A DNA stretch of 64,000 bases, taken from positions 1 through 64,000 of the forward strand of contig NZ_MDWE01000005.1 in the NCBI RefSeq assembly GCF_001715195.1, given 5' to 3'. Positions 8,981 to 17,548 of the stretch are shown here, piece after piece. Below the pieces are notes generated by a model. The model saw only the letters and a program-made list of their open reading frames with translations, was not told the DNA's origin and made no database searches. Position 1 is the stretch's first letter; each line of letters begins with the position of its first letter. A program made the position numbers and the translations under genes. The DNA is from Rhodohalobacter halophilus (GTDB taxonomy: Bacteria > Bacteroidota > Rhodothermia > Balneolales > Balneolaceae).

Positions 8981-11386
8981 ATGAGCAAGCAAGCAACGAA
9001 AGAAAAGAAGAATAAAAAGACCGATAATATTCTAAATGACTACAAACTTGTTTGCATGAGTCGTGAAATGTCGCTTCTGGGCCGAAAAGAGGTGCTGACG
9101 GGCAAAGCAAAATTTGGAATTTTTGGTGACGGAAAAGAGCTTCCGCAGCTTGCACTTTCCAAACATTTTAAAAATGGGGATTTTCGATCGGGATACTATC
9201 GCGATCAAACCATTATGATGGCAATTGGTGAACTGACGGTTGAACAGTTTTTTGCACAGCTCTATGCCAATCCGGATACAGAGAAAGATCCGAATTCGGG
9301 AGGACGACAGATGAACGCTCACTTTGCCACACGCCTGATAGATGATGAGGGAAACTGGATCGATCAAACTGCCCAAAAAAATACATCTGCAGATATGTCG
9401 CCAACCGCGGGACAAATGGCGCGGCTATTGGGATTGGCACAGGCATCCAAAGTGTATCGAGAGAATGATCTACTGAACGACTGGAAGCAGTTTTCAGATA
9501 ACGGGAATGAGATTGCCTGGGGCACCATCGGGGATGCCAGTACATCGGAGGGAATTTTCTGGGAAACGATCAACGCGGCCGGAGTACTTCAGGTGCCAAT
9601 GGTCATTTCGGTTTGGGATGATGGCTATGGTATTTCTGTCTCCAAAAAGTATCAGACTACAAAGGAGAGCATCTCTTCAGTTTTACGCGGTTTCAAGCGT
9701 ACGAAGAAACAGCCGGGCTTTGAAATCATTAACGTGAAGGCGTGGGACTATCAGGCACTTCTTGATGCGTACGCTGAAGCATCAAAAATTGCTCGAGAAG
9801 AGCATGTCCCCGTTCTGGTTCATGTAGAGGAGGTGACACAGCCGCAAGGGCACTCAACGTCCGGTTCACACGAGCGTTACAAAGACGAAGACCGGCTGAA
9901 TTGGGAGGAGGAGTACTGCTGTATCAATCAATTCAGAAAGTGGATTGAGAAGGAGAAACTGGCAAAGTCTGATGAGCTGGATAAAATTGAGGAGGAAGCG
10001 AAAAAAGAAGTTCGCGAGGCTCAGAAGAAAGCTTGGAAAGAGTATCAGGATCCGATCAAACAGCAGAGAGATGAAATGTTGGCGCTCATCGACCGTTTGA
10101 TCTCCAATCACAGTGATGTGACGAAACTGGAGGAGATCAAAAAAGGGTTAAGCAGGAAAAATAATGTGATCCGAAAGGATGTGATTTCAGTCGGGCGACA
10201 GGTACTATTTGCTCTTAGAGGCAAAGAGTCCGGAGCAAAAAGCGATCTGATCAAATGGCTCGATCACCAGCAGGAGGAAAATCAGCAACGTTTCAATTCA
10301 AATCTGCTAAGCGAAACCCCTAACTCTCCGCTTACTGTTGATGAGGTAGAGCCGTCCTACTCTGATGATGCAAAGAATGTAGACGGCCGTGTTGTTCTGC
10401 GCAACAATTTCGACAAGATTTTTGAGAAATATCCGAATGCACTCGTTTTTGGTGAGGATGTTGGTCAGCTCGGGGATGTAAACCTCGGCCTGGAAGGCAT
10501 GCAGGAGAAGTACGGAGAGTTGCGTGTGAGTGACACCGGTATTCGGGAAGCAACCATTTTGGGGCAAGGAATCGGCATGTCGCTGCGAGGTTTGCGACCG
10601 ATTGCTGAAATTCAATATCTGGATTACCTGCTCTACTGCTTTCAGGGTTTGAGTGATGATGTTGCCACTGTTCGATACAGAACGAGCGGCGGCCAGGCCT
10701 ATCCGCTGATTGTGCGTACACGCGGACATCGATTGGAAGGGATCTGGCACTCCGGCTCGCCGATGGGAATGATTATCAACGGAGTGCGCGGGGTTCATGT
10801 ATGCGTGCCCCGAAATCTGACGCATGCTGCAGGATTTTATAACACGCTTTTCCAGGGTGACGACCCGGCGCTCATTGTAGAGCCGCTCAATGCCTATAGG
10901 CTGAAAGAGAAATTGCCTGATAATCTTGGGGAATTTACACTTCCACTTGGAATCCCTGAGGTGGTACAGGAAGGGGAGGATATTACGGTAGTGTCTTACG
11001 GATCTACTTTTAACCTCGCAGAGTCGGTGCTTCCGCAGTTTGAGGAAGCCGGTATTTCAGTTGAACTAATTGATGCCAGAACTCTCCTTCCATTCGATCG
11101 AAACGGAATGATTTTGGAATCCCTGAAAAAGACCAATCGAATTCTTTTTGTGGATGAGGACGTTCCTGGAGGAGCAACCGGTTATATGATGCAGCAGGTG
11201 ATAGACGAACAGGGGGGCTATCGCTACCTCGACTCAGAAGTGAAGTGCCTGACTGCACAACCTCACCGTCCGGCCTACGCTACTGATGGGGATTACTTTT
11301 CAAAACCGAATGCTGAAGATATCTTTGAGACAGTTTATGAAATCATGCATGAGGCGAATCCGGGAAAATATCCGGCTATTCGGTAA
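8981..11386 (+). CDS. 2-oxoacid dehydrogenase E1, fused alpha and beta subunits
   Basis: The 801-residue protein from ATG 8981 joins both halves of a thiamine-diphosphate E1. The alpha part (about residues 20-340) has the SGYYRDQT substrate region and the ThDP motif GDASTSEGIFWE through WDDGYGISVS. After a charged coiled-coil linker rich in Lys and Glu, the beta part (about 465-801) has FGEDVGQLGDVN, IAEIQYLDY, GIWHSGSP and LPFDRNGMILESLKKTNRILFVDED. It decarboxylates a 2-oxoacid and passes the acyl group to the lipoyl E2. Fused E1 proteins of this type occur in Bacteroidota and are annotated as branched-chain or pyruvate dehydrogenase E1; substrate cannot be decided here. No E2 or E3 gene is adjacent. 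The TTG at 8903 is a less likely start. Confidence 0.93.
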   Translation: MSKQATKEKKNKKTDNILNDYKLVCMSREMSLLGRKEVLTGKAKFGIFGDGKELPQLALSKHFKNGDFRSGYYRDQTIMMAIGELTVEQFFAQLYANPDTEKDPNSGGRQMNAHFATRLIDDEGNWIDQTAQKNTSADMSPTAGQMARLLGLAQASKVYRENDLLNDWKQFSDNGNEIAWGTIGDASTSEGIFWETINAAGVLQVPMVISVWDDGYGISVSKKYQTTKESISSVLRGFKRTKKQPGFEIINVKAWDYQALLDAYAEASKIAREEHVPVLVHVEEVTQPQGHSTSGSHERYKDEDRLNWEEEYCCINQFRKWIEKEKLAKSDELDKIEEEAKKEVREAQKKAWKEYQDPIKQQRDEMLALIDRLISNHSDVTKLEEIKKGLSRKNNVIRKDVISVGRQVLFALRGKESGAKSDLIKWLDHQQEENQQRFNSNLLSETPNSPLTVDEVEPSYSDDAKNVDGRVVLRNNFDKIFEKYPNALVFGEDVGQLGDVNLGLEGMQEKYGELRVSDTGIREATILGQGIGMSLRGLRPIAEIQYLDYLLYCFQGLSDDVATVRYRTSGGQAYPLIVRTRGHRLEGIWHSGSPMGMIINGVRGVHVCVPRNLTHAAGFYNTLFQGDDPALIVEPLNAYRLKEKLPDNLGEFTLPLGIPEVVQEGEDITVVSYGSTFNLAESVLPQFEEAGISVELIDARTLLPFDRNGMILESLKKTNRILFVDEDVPGGATGYMMQQVIDEQGGYRYLDSEVKCLTAQPHRPAYATDGDYFSKPNAEDIFETVYEIMHEANPGKYPAIR

Positions 11387-11433
11387 ACAAGAACTGCAAA
11401 ATTTTAAAAGTTCTTAGCTTTAAAATTGACGAA

Positions 11434-11463
11434 AGGTTCGGCAGAGATGTCGAGCCTTTTTTT
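11434..11463 (+). terminator. Rho-independent terminator of the E1 fusion gene
   Basis: AGGTTCG and CGAGCCT (one G-T pair) form a stem around GCAGAGATGT and run into a seven-T tract at 11457-11463. It sits about 48 bases after the stop codon and 15 bases before the 3' end of the convergent ctaB. Confidence 0.75.
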
Positions 11464-11477
11464 GTATGATCAGTGAA

Positions 11478-12386
11478 TTAAACAATCATCCAGTCCAGGA
11501 AAACGAAAATCCATACGAGAGGCAGGTAGATGAATGAGGCAAACATCAGTGACTTTGCAGTGGGGATATCCCTTTTAACAGCGAATTTGAGCCCATACCA
11601 AAGGAAACCAACTGTAGTGATCATGGCTCCGGTTAAAAATAGCCATCCCATCAACTCCATGACATAAAGTTTAAATACGGTTGGGATCAAAATGATTAAC
11701 GGAAGCAGTACCCAAAGTACGGCTTTGTATCCTTTGGGGTCATTTTTAGGCAGCATTTTAAATCCGGCGTGATCATAATCTTTTTCACAAACCCATGCAA
11801 TGGCAATCACGTGAGGTATTTGCCAGCAGTAGATAATTCCGAACAGAATCCACATGCCGTGCTCAAAAATTGTGCCGGTAGATGCAGCCCATCCTCCCAC
11901 AACCGGCAGGGCACCGGGTACTGCTCCCACAAATACATTGAGGGCAGAAATCCGCTTCAGCGGAGTGTACATGAAAAGGTAAATAACGGCCGTGGCCAAA
12001 GATACAGCTCCGGCAACAGGATTGACTACAAAGCTCAGGTAGAGGAGACCGGCAAATATAAGAGACAGGGAGAATATCACACCGTGCTTGGGAGGAATTC
12101 GCGAATCGGGCAGCGGTCGTTTGCTGGTTCGCTTCATCAGTCCGTCGTATCGATGTTCAAGGAACATATTATGTGCTGCGGTGCCGGCAGCTACAAAGTA
12201 GGTTCCAATCAAAGCGTGAACCATTAGAACATAGTCCATACTTCCGGACGATCCCATCAGAAAACCGATAAGCATACTGGCCAGTACGGTAAAAGTAATT
12301 CCCGGCTTGGTCAACTCATAGTAATCGCTGATCGTACCCTGGAGAGACTGCAGTAAACCGGCTTGAACGTTTGTGTTATTCATCAC
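11478..12386 (-). CDS. ctaB: Protoheme IX farnesyltransferase (heme O synthase)
   Basis: This 302-residue integral membrane prenyltransferase of the UbiA superfamily has the first aspartate-containing motif as NMFLEHRYDGLMKRTSKRPLP (near residue 73) and the family phrases YELTKPGITF, NVFVGAVPGALPVVGGWAA and FGIIYCWQIPHVIAIAW. Hydrophobic segments fit the usual seven to nine membrane helices. It adds a farnesyl group to protoheme to make heme O. CtaA, encoded divergently 160 bases away, then oxidises heme O to heme A for aa3-type cytochrome oxidase. The N-terminus has two consecutive Met codons; the first is used here. Confidence 0.97.
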   Translation of the reverse strand: MMNNTNVQAGLLQSLQGTISDYYELTKPGITFTVLASMLIGFLMGSSGSMDYVLMVHALIGTYFVAAGTAAHNMFLEHRYDGLMKRTSKRPLPDSRIPPKHGVIFSLSLIFAGLLYLSFVVNPVAGAVSLATAVIYLFMYTPLKRISALNVFVGAVPGALPVVGGWAASTGTIFEHGMWILFGIIYCWQIPHVIAIAWVCEKDYDHAGFKMLPKNDPKGYKAVLWVLLPLIILIPTVFKLYVMELMGWLFLTGAMITTVGFLWYGLKFAVKRDIPTAKSLMFASFIYLPLVWIFVFLDWMIV

Positions 12387-12547
12387 TGTGATTAGAATTA
12401 TAGCAGGCCAAAATTAACGAATTTGAAGATGATATGTTACCTTAATATCCGCTTCAAATAAAAGGTATACTATAGGAACGTTTGTAGACTATAACTGAAT
12501 TTATTTGCTATAACACAGGCAACTAACCCATTTTTTGTGAACTGAGA

Positions 12548-13480
12548 ATGAAACTGAATCTTTATCAAAAAACGGCTATTACAACAGTCATTGCTACCAT
12601 TGTACTCATTTTTGTTGGAGGACTGGTTCGTGCATCCGGTGCCGGCCTCGGTTGTCCCGACTGGCCACAATGTTTCGGTATGTGGATTCCGCCAACGGAC
12701 GTTGCGGATCTACCGACTCAATATGATGCTTCACAGTTTAACCCGGTTCATACCTGGCTGGAATATATAAATAGATTGGTGGGAGTTCTGATCGGATTTT
12801 TAATCACGCTGACATTTTTGATTTCATTTAAGTACCGAAAGAAAGATCCGATTGTGACGATGGCATCAGGTGCGGCGTTTGTTCTGGTTCTGTTTCAAGG
12901 CTGGTTAGGGGGGCAGGTTGTACGAAGTGGGCTAAGTGCCGGAATGATAACCCTGCATATGATTTTGGCGATGATTATACTCTCCACTCTTCTATACGCT
13001 TCGTTTCGTGCGATGAACTCGCGTATTAAAATTCAACTCTCGGCTAATCAGCGAAAAACACTGTTGTGGGCATCTTTATCAGTTTTAGCACTCACGCTCA
13101 TCCAGATGGTAATTGGCACACAAGTTCGAGAATCGATTGATGTGGCAAAAAATGTGATGGAGTTGCCGAGAAGTGAATGGATTGAATCTGTCGGTACTCT
13201 CTACCCGATTCATAGAAGTTTTTCCTGGTTGGTGGTAGTTCCTGCAGGATTGATTCTGTTTTATAACAAAAAGTTTGAGGCCGGATCACTTTTGAACCGG
13301 TTGGGCTGGGCAATTGCCCTGTTGATTTTGCTTCAAGTGGTGGTAGGTGTAACGCTGGAGCGATTTGGAATGCCCGGAACAGCTCAGGTGCTCCATCTTA
13401 CCGGAGTTGCTGTGCTGATATGTGCGGAGCTATTATATATTCTTGTAGTACGATTTTCCGGAAAGGCAGATGCAGTTTAA
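12548..13480 (+). CDS. ctaA: Heme A synthase (COX15/CtaA family)
   Basis: The 310-residue polytopic membrane protein begins KTAITTVIATIVLIFVGGLVRASGAGLGCPDWPQC, the conserved first helix and loop of CtaA/COX15. Conserved histidines occur in HTWLEYINRLVG, LHMILAM, PIHRSFSWLVV and LHLTGVAV, the four positions expected for heme ligands. About eight hydrophobic segments are visible. It converts heme O to heme A. Its stop codon overlaps the stop of the convergent MerR gene by four bases, leaving no room for an intergenic terminator. It is divergent from ctaB, giving a compact heme A module, though no cytochrome oxidase genes are in the window. Confidence 0.96.
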   Translation: MKLNLYQKTAITTVIATIVLIFVGGLVRASGAGLGCPDWPQCFGMWIPPTDVADLPTQYDASQFNPVHTWLEYINRLVGVLIGFLITLTFLISFKYRKKDPIVTMASGAAFVLVLFQGWLGGQVVRSGLSAGMITLHMILAMIILSTLLYASFRAMNSRIKIQLSANQRKTLLWASLSVLALTLIQMVIGTQVRESIDVAKNVMELPRSEWIESVGTLYPIHRSFSWLVVVPAGLILFYNKKFEAGSLLNRLGWAIALLILLQVVVGVTLERFGMPGTAQVLHLTGVAVLICAELLYILVVRFSGKADAV

Positions 13481-13809
13481 AGTTTCTCTTTCAGCTTTTC
13501 CAGGAAGAGTTTCACCTCCTTTAAATCTTTCTGTACTTCGGCCGAAAGTGGTTTAGCTTTCTCCTTACCGGGTTCGGGTTCTTCCCCTTCAATAATTTTC
13601 TTTGCACCTGCAGTACTATACTTTTTCTCTTGGATGAGCTCCTTCAGCTTAAGAATCAGCGTAATATCATTCTCTTTATACGTTCGATTCCCCGCCTTGT
13701 TTTTCCTTGGGGTCAGGTCGGTAAATATTGTTTCCCAATATCGTAGTACATGAGGTTCAATGTCGGTTATTTCACTAACCTCTCCGATGGAGTAATACAA
13801 TTTCTTCAT
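13477..13809 (-). CDS. MerR-family transcriptional regulator
   Basis: From the ATG at 13809-13807 the 110-residue protein starts MKKLYYSIGEVSEITDIEPHVLRYWET, the winged-helix DNA-binding domain of MerR proteins, followed by the wing (NRTYKENDITLILKLKELI) and a helix through residue 70. After an acidic stretch it ends in a short coiled coil (KDLKEVKLFLEKLKEKL) for dimerisation. There is no cysteine cluster or large ligand domain, so it belongs to the short group of MerR proteins widely found in Bacteroidota, with unknown signal. A start 16 codons upstream (13857) is possible, but it would lie inside a palindrome that may be an operator, so the downstream start is preferred. Confidence 0.88.
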   Translation of the reverse strand: MKKLYYSIGEVSEITDIEPHVLRYWETIFTDLTPRKNKAGNRTYKENDITLILKLKELIQEKKYSTAGAKKIIEGEEPEPGKEKAKPLSAEVQKDLKEVKLFLEKLKEKL

Positions 13810-13850
13810 GGCGTGGAAATATTTTATTTTCAGCGTATCATAAAAAATAG

Positions 13851-13867
13851 CGGTCATTCAATGACCG
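13851..13867. promoter_or_regulatory. Perfect palindrome between merR-type gene and GT2 gene (possible operator)
   Basis: CGGTCATT and AATGACCG form a perfect 8-base inverted repeat around a single C. It lies 42 bases upstream of the preferred MerR start and 25 bases upstream of the divergent glycosyltransferase, where a MerR-type operator controlling both could sit. Function is inferred from position only. Confidence 0.4.
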
Positions 13868-13891
13868 TTAAATTAATGAATTTGTAAACCA

Positions 13892-14872
13892 TTGCAGGAA
13901 AAAAATATAGATTCGCAAAAAAACAGAAATCTGGCACAACCTGACGTCTCTATTGTCGTCCCGCTGCTGAATGAGGATCAGTCTTTGAAAGAGCTGACCG
14001 ATCAGATTCAACATGCATTGGCGAATTCAGCCTATAGCTATGAAATCCTGTTTGTGGATGATGGTTCAACAGACGGGTCCTGGGATATAATAAGTAAGCT
14101 TGCCACCGAGATAAATGAGGTTAAAGGAGTAAGACTCAGAAGAAACTACGGGAAGAGTGATGCCCTGCAGACAGGTTTTGAGCGATCAACCGGACGATTT
14201 GTTGTGACAATGGATGCCGACCTCCAGGACGATCCATTGGAAATTCCTGCAATGATTGAAAAACTTCAGAACGGAGCTGACTTGGTAAGCGGCTGGAAGA
14301 AAAAACGTCATGATCCCATTTCTAAAACAATACCATCCCGCTTTTTTAACGCAGTGACTCGGTGGGTTACCGGAATTAAGCTTCATGATTTTAATTGCGG
14401 GCTGAAAGCGTATCGAAAGGAAGTGGTGGATAATATTAATCTGTATGGCGAGATGCACCGTTATGTACCGCTTCTTGCAAAATGGGAAGGGTTTGGCAAT
14501 ATAGAAGAGCAGGTAGTTAAACACCATCCGCGCAAGTATGGTAAGACCAAATTTGGGATTTCCCGATTTTTGAATGGTTTTCTGGACCTGGTAACCCTTC
14601 TATTTATTAATAGATACATCAACCGTCCGATGCACTTTTTCGGGCTGTTTGGCGTGCTGTTTCTATTTGTAGGTATTGCGATCAATCTTTATCTGGCTTA
14701 CATCAAAATCTTTTTGGGTGAACCGCTGGCAAATCGTCCATTGCTTTTCCTTGGCCTTTTACTTGTAATGGTTGGTGTTCAATTCTTTTCTATCGGGTTT
14801 CTGGGGGAGTTGTTGAATCGAGGCGATGAAAGAAGTCAGAAACCGAATGTAGCTGAAGAGACCAAATCATGA
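13892..14872 (+). CDS. GT2 polyprenyl-phosphate glycosyltransferase (DPM1/GtrB-like)
   Basis: The 326-residue protein starts at TTG 13892, the only plausible start after an in-frame stop at 13877. The GT-A domain has VSIVVPLLNEDQSL, the DDGSTDGSW donor site, LRRNYGKSDALQTGF and MDADLQDDP (the DXD-type metal motif). KHHPRKYGKTKFGISR marks the polyprenyl-phosphate (dolichyl-phosphate mannose synthase) group. Two C-terminal membrane helices (about 245-270 and 285-310) anchor it, as in GtrB and ArnC. It likely loads a sugar onto undecaprenyl phosphate for use outside the membrane. Its TGA overlaps the ATG of the methyltransferase (ATGA), so the two are translationally coupled. Confidence 0.92.
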   Translation: MQEKNIDSQKNRNLAQPDVSIVVPLLNEDQSLKELTDQIQHALANSAYSYEILFVDDGSTDGSWDIISKLATEINEVKGVRLRRNYGKSDALQTGFERSTGRFVVTMDADLQDDPLEIPAMIEKLQNGADLVSGWKKKRHDPISKTIPSRFFNAVTRWVTGIKLHDFNCGLKAYRKEVVDNINLYGEMHRYVPLLAKWEGFGNIEEQVVKHHPRKYGKTKFGISRFLNGFLDLVTLLFINRYINRPMHFFGLFGVLFLFVGIAINLYLAYIKIFLGEPLANRPLLFLGLLLVMVGVQFFSIGFLGELLNRGDERSQKPNVAEETKS

Positions 14873-15690
14873 GCAGAATTGCGTACGATCCCGTTAAGGA
14901 CCGGTTTGCGAGTATTGTTCGAAATTCAAGGCTTTTGAGACGAATTTTTTATTTCTTGCTGGACCTCTTTTTTTTGCGAAGCTGGCATATTCGCAGATTG
15001 CTGAAAAAAGCTGGCAGGGAGCTGGATGAGAAAGGGGGTTGGAATTTGTTGGATGCCGGATCAGGATTTGGTCAGTATGATCGGTTTATCCTTTCAACCT
15101 TCAAGAATGTGAACATTACCGCTGTGGATGTGAAAGAGGATTATCTTCTAGACTCTGCCCACTATTTTGAAAGCTGGGTAAAGCAGAAGAAAATCCGGTT
15201 TGAAAAAGCAGATCTGCTCGATTTGTCGCTCGAAGAGAAATTTCATGTAATTATCTGCATTGATGTACTTGAGCATATTGAACAAGATGTTCAGGTGATG
15301 AAAAATCTCTCAAATGTTCTAGTACCCGGCGGATACTTTTTGATGCATTCACCTTCTCATTATTCCGAGGAGGATGCAGGGGACGAAGAGTCTTTCGTTG
15401 ATGAACACGCCCGGCCGGGATATTCTAAAGAGGATATTAAACACAAACTTCAACTGGCCGGATTTACACCCGAAAAAATTCACTATACTTATGGTTTTTG
15501 GGGGCATAAAGCGTGGGTATTATCGGTAAAATGGCCGATGCTGTGGTTCAATAAACTTGGGATGGTTGCAGTGTTGCCGCTTCTGCTTTACTACCCGATT
15601 ACCTTACCGTTTACTCTATTGATGAACGCAGCAGATTTAGTGACCTCAAACCCGAAAGGAAATGGGATTTACGCGTTAGCGAGAAAATAA
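14869..15690 (+). CDS. Class I SAM-dependent methyltransferase with hydrophobic C-terminus
   Basis: The 273-residue protein has the SAM-binding motif I (NLLDAGSGFGQYDRF, about residue 59), an acidic motif II (ITAVDVKEDYL), and the post-core IICIDVLEHIEQDVQVMKNLSNVLVPGGYFLM typical of the methyltransferase-11 group. Near the end, around 220-250, is a hydrophobic segment (MVAVLPLLLYYPITLPFTLLMNA) suggesting membrane association. It overlaps the preceding GT2 gene by four bases, so it probably methylates the glycolipid or polyprenyl-linked product of that pathway, for example a lipid-bound sugar. Substrate is unknown. Confidence 0.88.
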   Translation: MSRIAYDPVKDRFASIVRNSRLLRRIFYFLLDLFFLRSWHIRRLLKKAGRELDEKGGWNLLDAGSGFGQYDRFILSTFKNVNITAVDVKEDYLLDSAHYFESWVKQKKIRFEKADLLDLSLEEKFHVIICIDVLEHIEQDVQVMKNLSNVLVPGGYFLMHSPSHYSEEDAGDEESFVDEHARPGYSKEDIKHKLQLAGFTPEKIHYTYGFWGHKAWVLSVKWPMLWFNKLGMVAVLPLLLYYPITLPFTLLMNAADLVTSNPKGNGIYALARK

Positions 15691-15715
15691 TTTTCATAGA
15701 GATATAGTTTCTATC

Positions 15716-16873
15716 ATGAGTTCAATTGATTCCAAAAAGATCAAAGACGAGATTCATAATCATAAAGAGTGGTTTGTGAACCGTTTAAAAAAATATGTAG
15801 AAGTTGAGTCACCAACGGATGATATCATCCAAAACAGAAAATTACTCCATTCAATTGCTGACGACTTCAGGGAGTTGGGGTTTGATGTGGAGTGGAAAGA
15901 GTCGGTTCTCAGTGCGGGACAATTAGTTTGCATACTCAACTCGGTGGAATCGGAGCATGATCAGCTCATGATTGGGCATGCTGACACAGTCTGGCCGGTT
16001 GGTACGATGGAGCAGATGCCTTGGAGTATGGATGAGAATGTGATTCGCGGGCCCGGAGTCTATGATATGAAGGCCGGAATAGTAATGATGCAGCTCGCCG
16101 TCAAAGTTGCTAATGAGCTTGATATAAAACCTTTCCTGAGGCCGGTTGTTATGATTACATCCGATGAAGAAACAGGTAGTAAAGATTCCTGGAATGAAAT
16201 TGAGGAGATAGCCAAATCTGTGAAACGGGTGTTGGTTCCTGAACCGTCGATGGGTTTAGATGGTAAAATTAAAACGGAGCGAAAGGGTTCCGGGCGCTAT
16301 CATATAACAGTTAAAGGTAGAGAAGCGCACTCAGGTGTGGAGCCTGAAAAGGGAGTGAGTGCTATTGTGGAAATGGCACATATTATCCGGAAACTTGATG
16401 AGCTGAATGATTATAACCAAGGCATTTCTTTAAACGTAGGGTTAATCACAGGTGGAAAAGCGGTGAATATCGTTCCGGGGGAGTGCTCAATAGAGGTCGA
16501 TCTAAGGTATCTGAATCATTCAGATGGAGAAGAGATAAATAAGTCGATTAAACGTTTAGAAACAGAATTAGCAGGTGCTTCTATTACGGTTGAGGGTGGC
16601 CTGCGACGGCCTCCTTTGGTTAAAAACGATAGAAATCAAAATTTATGGGAACTCGCTCAGACTTGTGCAGAGGAGTTAGACCTGAAGATTGAGGAGGGAC
16701 TTAGTGGAGGAGGATCGGATGGAAGTATCACGAGTCAATTTACGGCAACTCTAGATGGTATGGGTGCAGTAGGAGAGGGGGCTCACAGTCCATCAGAAAA
16801 GATACTTTTAAATGAAACGCTGGATCGGGCTGCACTGCTCACAGCTTTACTTTTGGCTGACGATGTTGGTTGA
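15716..16873 (+). CDS. M20-family metallopeptidase (carboxypeptidase G2-like)
   Basis: The 385-residue protein has the M20 two-domain layout. Zinc ligands appear as the histidine in IGHADTVWPVG, the aspartate in GVYDMKAG, the catalytic and ligand glutamates in TSDEETGS, and the histidine in GEGAHSPSE near the C-terminus. The dimerisation or lid domain is inserted at about residues 185-300, beginning ERKGSGRYHITVKGREAHSG. No signal peptide is seen, so it is probably cytoplasmic. The closest type is glutamate carboxypeptidase or acyl-amino-acid hydrolase; the true substrate is not evident. It follows the methyltransferase by 25 bases but need not share its pathway. Confidence 0.9.
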   Translation: MSSIDSKKIKDEIHNHKEWFVNRLKKYVEVESPTDDIIQNRKLLHSIADDFRELGFDVEWKESVLSAGQLVCILNSVESEHDQLMIGHADTVWPVGTMEQMPWSMDENVIRGPGVYDMKAGIVMMQLAVKVANELDIKPFLRPVVMITSDEETGSKDSWNEIEEIAKSVKRVLVPEPSMGLDGKIKTERKGSGRYHITVKGREAHSGVEPEKGVSAIVEMAHIIRKLDELNDYNQGISLNVGLITGGKAVNIVPGECSIEVDLRYLNHSDGEEINKSIKRLETELAGASITVEGGLRRPPLVKNDRNQNLWELAQTCAEELDLKIEEGLSGGGSDGSITSQFTATLDGMGAVGEGAHSPSEKILLNETLDRAALLTALLLADDVG

Positions 16874-17144
16874 ACCGGGTCAGTTCCTTCGATAAACGTT
16901 TCTTTTGCACCTTTTGAAGGTAATCGGGCAGACGGGAGCAGCTTTTTTAATTTCGAAGGCTCTATCACCTATAATGTTGCGAATACTATAAAGTTTGCTG
17001 TGATGCCATCCCTCATCACGGCATTAAACAGTGACAACAGTACGATAGGTTTTTCATTCGGATTCATACTTTAATAGAACAGATACCAATCAACTGCCTC
17101 CGTACCGAATTCAAGCTAAACCAAAGTTACCTTACCAATAAAAA

Positions 17145-17186
17145 CCAAACTCCGATTGGAGTCCGGGTCTAAGAATTGGTACCGCG
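17145..17186 (-). pseudogene. Remnant of tRNA-Glu 3' end and terminator
   Basis: About 42 bases closely match 17417-17458, which contain the terminator stem of the tRNA cluster and the last bases plus CCA of tRNA-Glu. Beyond the CGCGGTACCA acceptor end the homology stops and a palindrome follows, so only a stub of the tRNA remains. Confidence 0.65.
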
Positions 17187-17205
17187 AAAGCACTGCTTTC
17201 GCAAC
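17181..17205. repeat. 25-base dispersed palindromic repeat, copy 1
   Basis: ACCGCGAAAGCACTGC and the following TTTCGCAAC contain the inverted repeat GCGAAAGCA-C-TGCTTTCGC. The same 25 bases, with one substitution, recur at 17845-17869. Both copies abut the 3' part of a broken tRNA copy. Confidence 0.7.
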
Positions 17206-17343
17206 ATAGATCAAAGACTTGTTCCAGAAACAGTACTCCAATCTATGAAGTCGAGAATAGATGTTGCCGTATGAAGTCAACTCCGCTTTCGCAATATAGA
17301 TCAAAAAGTTTTTTCCAGGAACGGTACTCTAATCTGTAAAGCG
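17196..17343. repeat. Two imperfect direct repeats, period 90
   Basis: Segments of about 58 bases beginning CTTTCGCAACATAGATCAAA (17196) and CTTTCGCAATATAGATCAAA (17286) align along their length with roughly four fifths identity, including TTCCAGAAACAGTACTCCAA versus TTCCAGGAACGGTACTCTAA. They carry no recognisable gene. Confidence 0.65.
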
Positions 17344-17405
17344 ATTAAAAAATGGTTTATTCTCTACCTACCAACTGAATGTAGAAGTAATAGACCTTTT
17401 CAAAA

Positions 17406-17440
17406 CAAAAAAAATCCCAAACTCCGATTGGAGTCCGGGA
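17406..17440 (-). terminator. Terminator of the tRNA cluster
   Basis: On the minus strand ACTCC-AATC-GGAGT, extended by CCC/GGG, runs into an eight-T tract just after tRNA-Glu. It would end a Pro-Arg-Cys-Glu transcript. Confidence 0.7.
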
Positions 17441-17448
17441 TTAAGATT

Positions 17449-17524
17449 TGGTACCGCGTACGGGATTCGAACCCGTGTTACCGCCGTGAAAGGGCGGCGT
17501 CCTAAACCCCTAGACGAACGCGGC
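17449..17524 (-). tRNA. tRNA-Glu (TTC)
   Basis: The minus strand folds with acceptor GCCGCGT/ACGCGGT (G1-U72 wobble), anticodon stem CCGCC/GGCGG with loop CTTTCAC (anticodon TTC) and T-arm ACGGGTTCGAATCCCGT. The 3' CCA is encoded (17449-17451). Confidence 0.95.
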
Positions 17525-17548
17525 AGGGTAAAATACTTCAATAAAAAG

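Larger units (their letters stand above)
16874..17405. other. Gene-free region with degenerate repeats and a tRNA-Glu 3' remnant
   Basis: No protein gene is seen. It contains a near-copy (17145-17186) of the tRNA-Glu 3' end plus its terminator, a perfect 9-base inverted repeat with one spacer base (17184-17202), and two diverged 58-base direct repeats starting at 17196 and 17286 (period 90). The pattern looks like decayed duplications of the tRNA cluster edge. Confidence 0.7.

Noticed and set aside
10307-10825. 172-codon minus-strand frame inside the E1 fusion gene
   Set aside because: It is antisense to the conserved E1 beta domain and shows no recognisable protein features.
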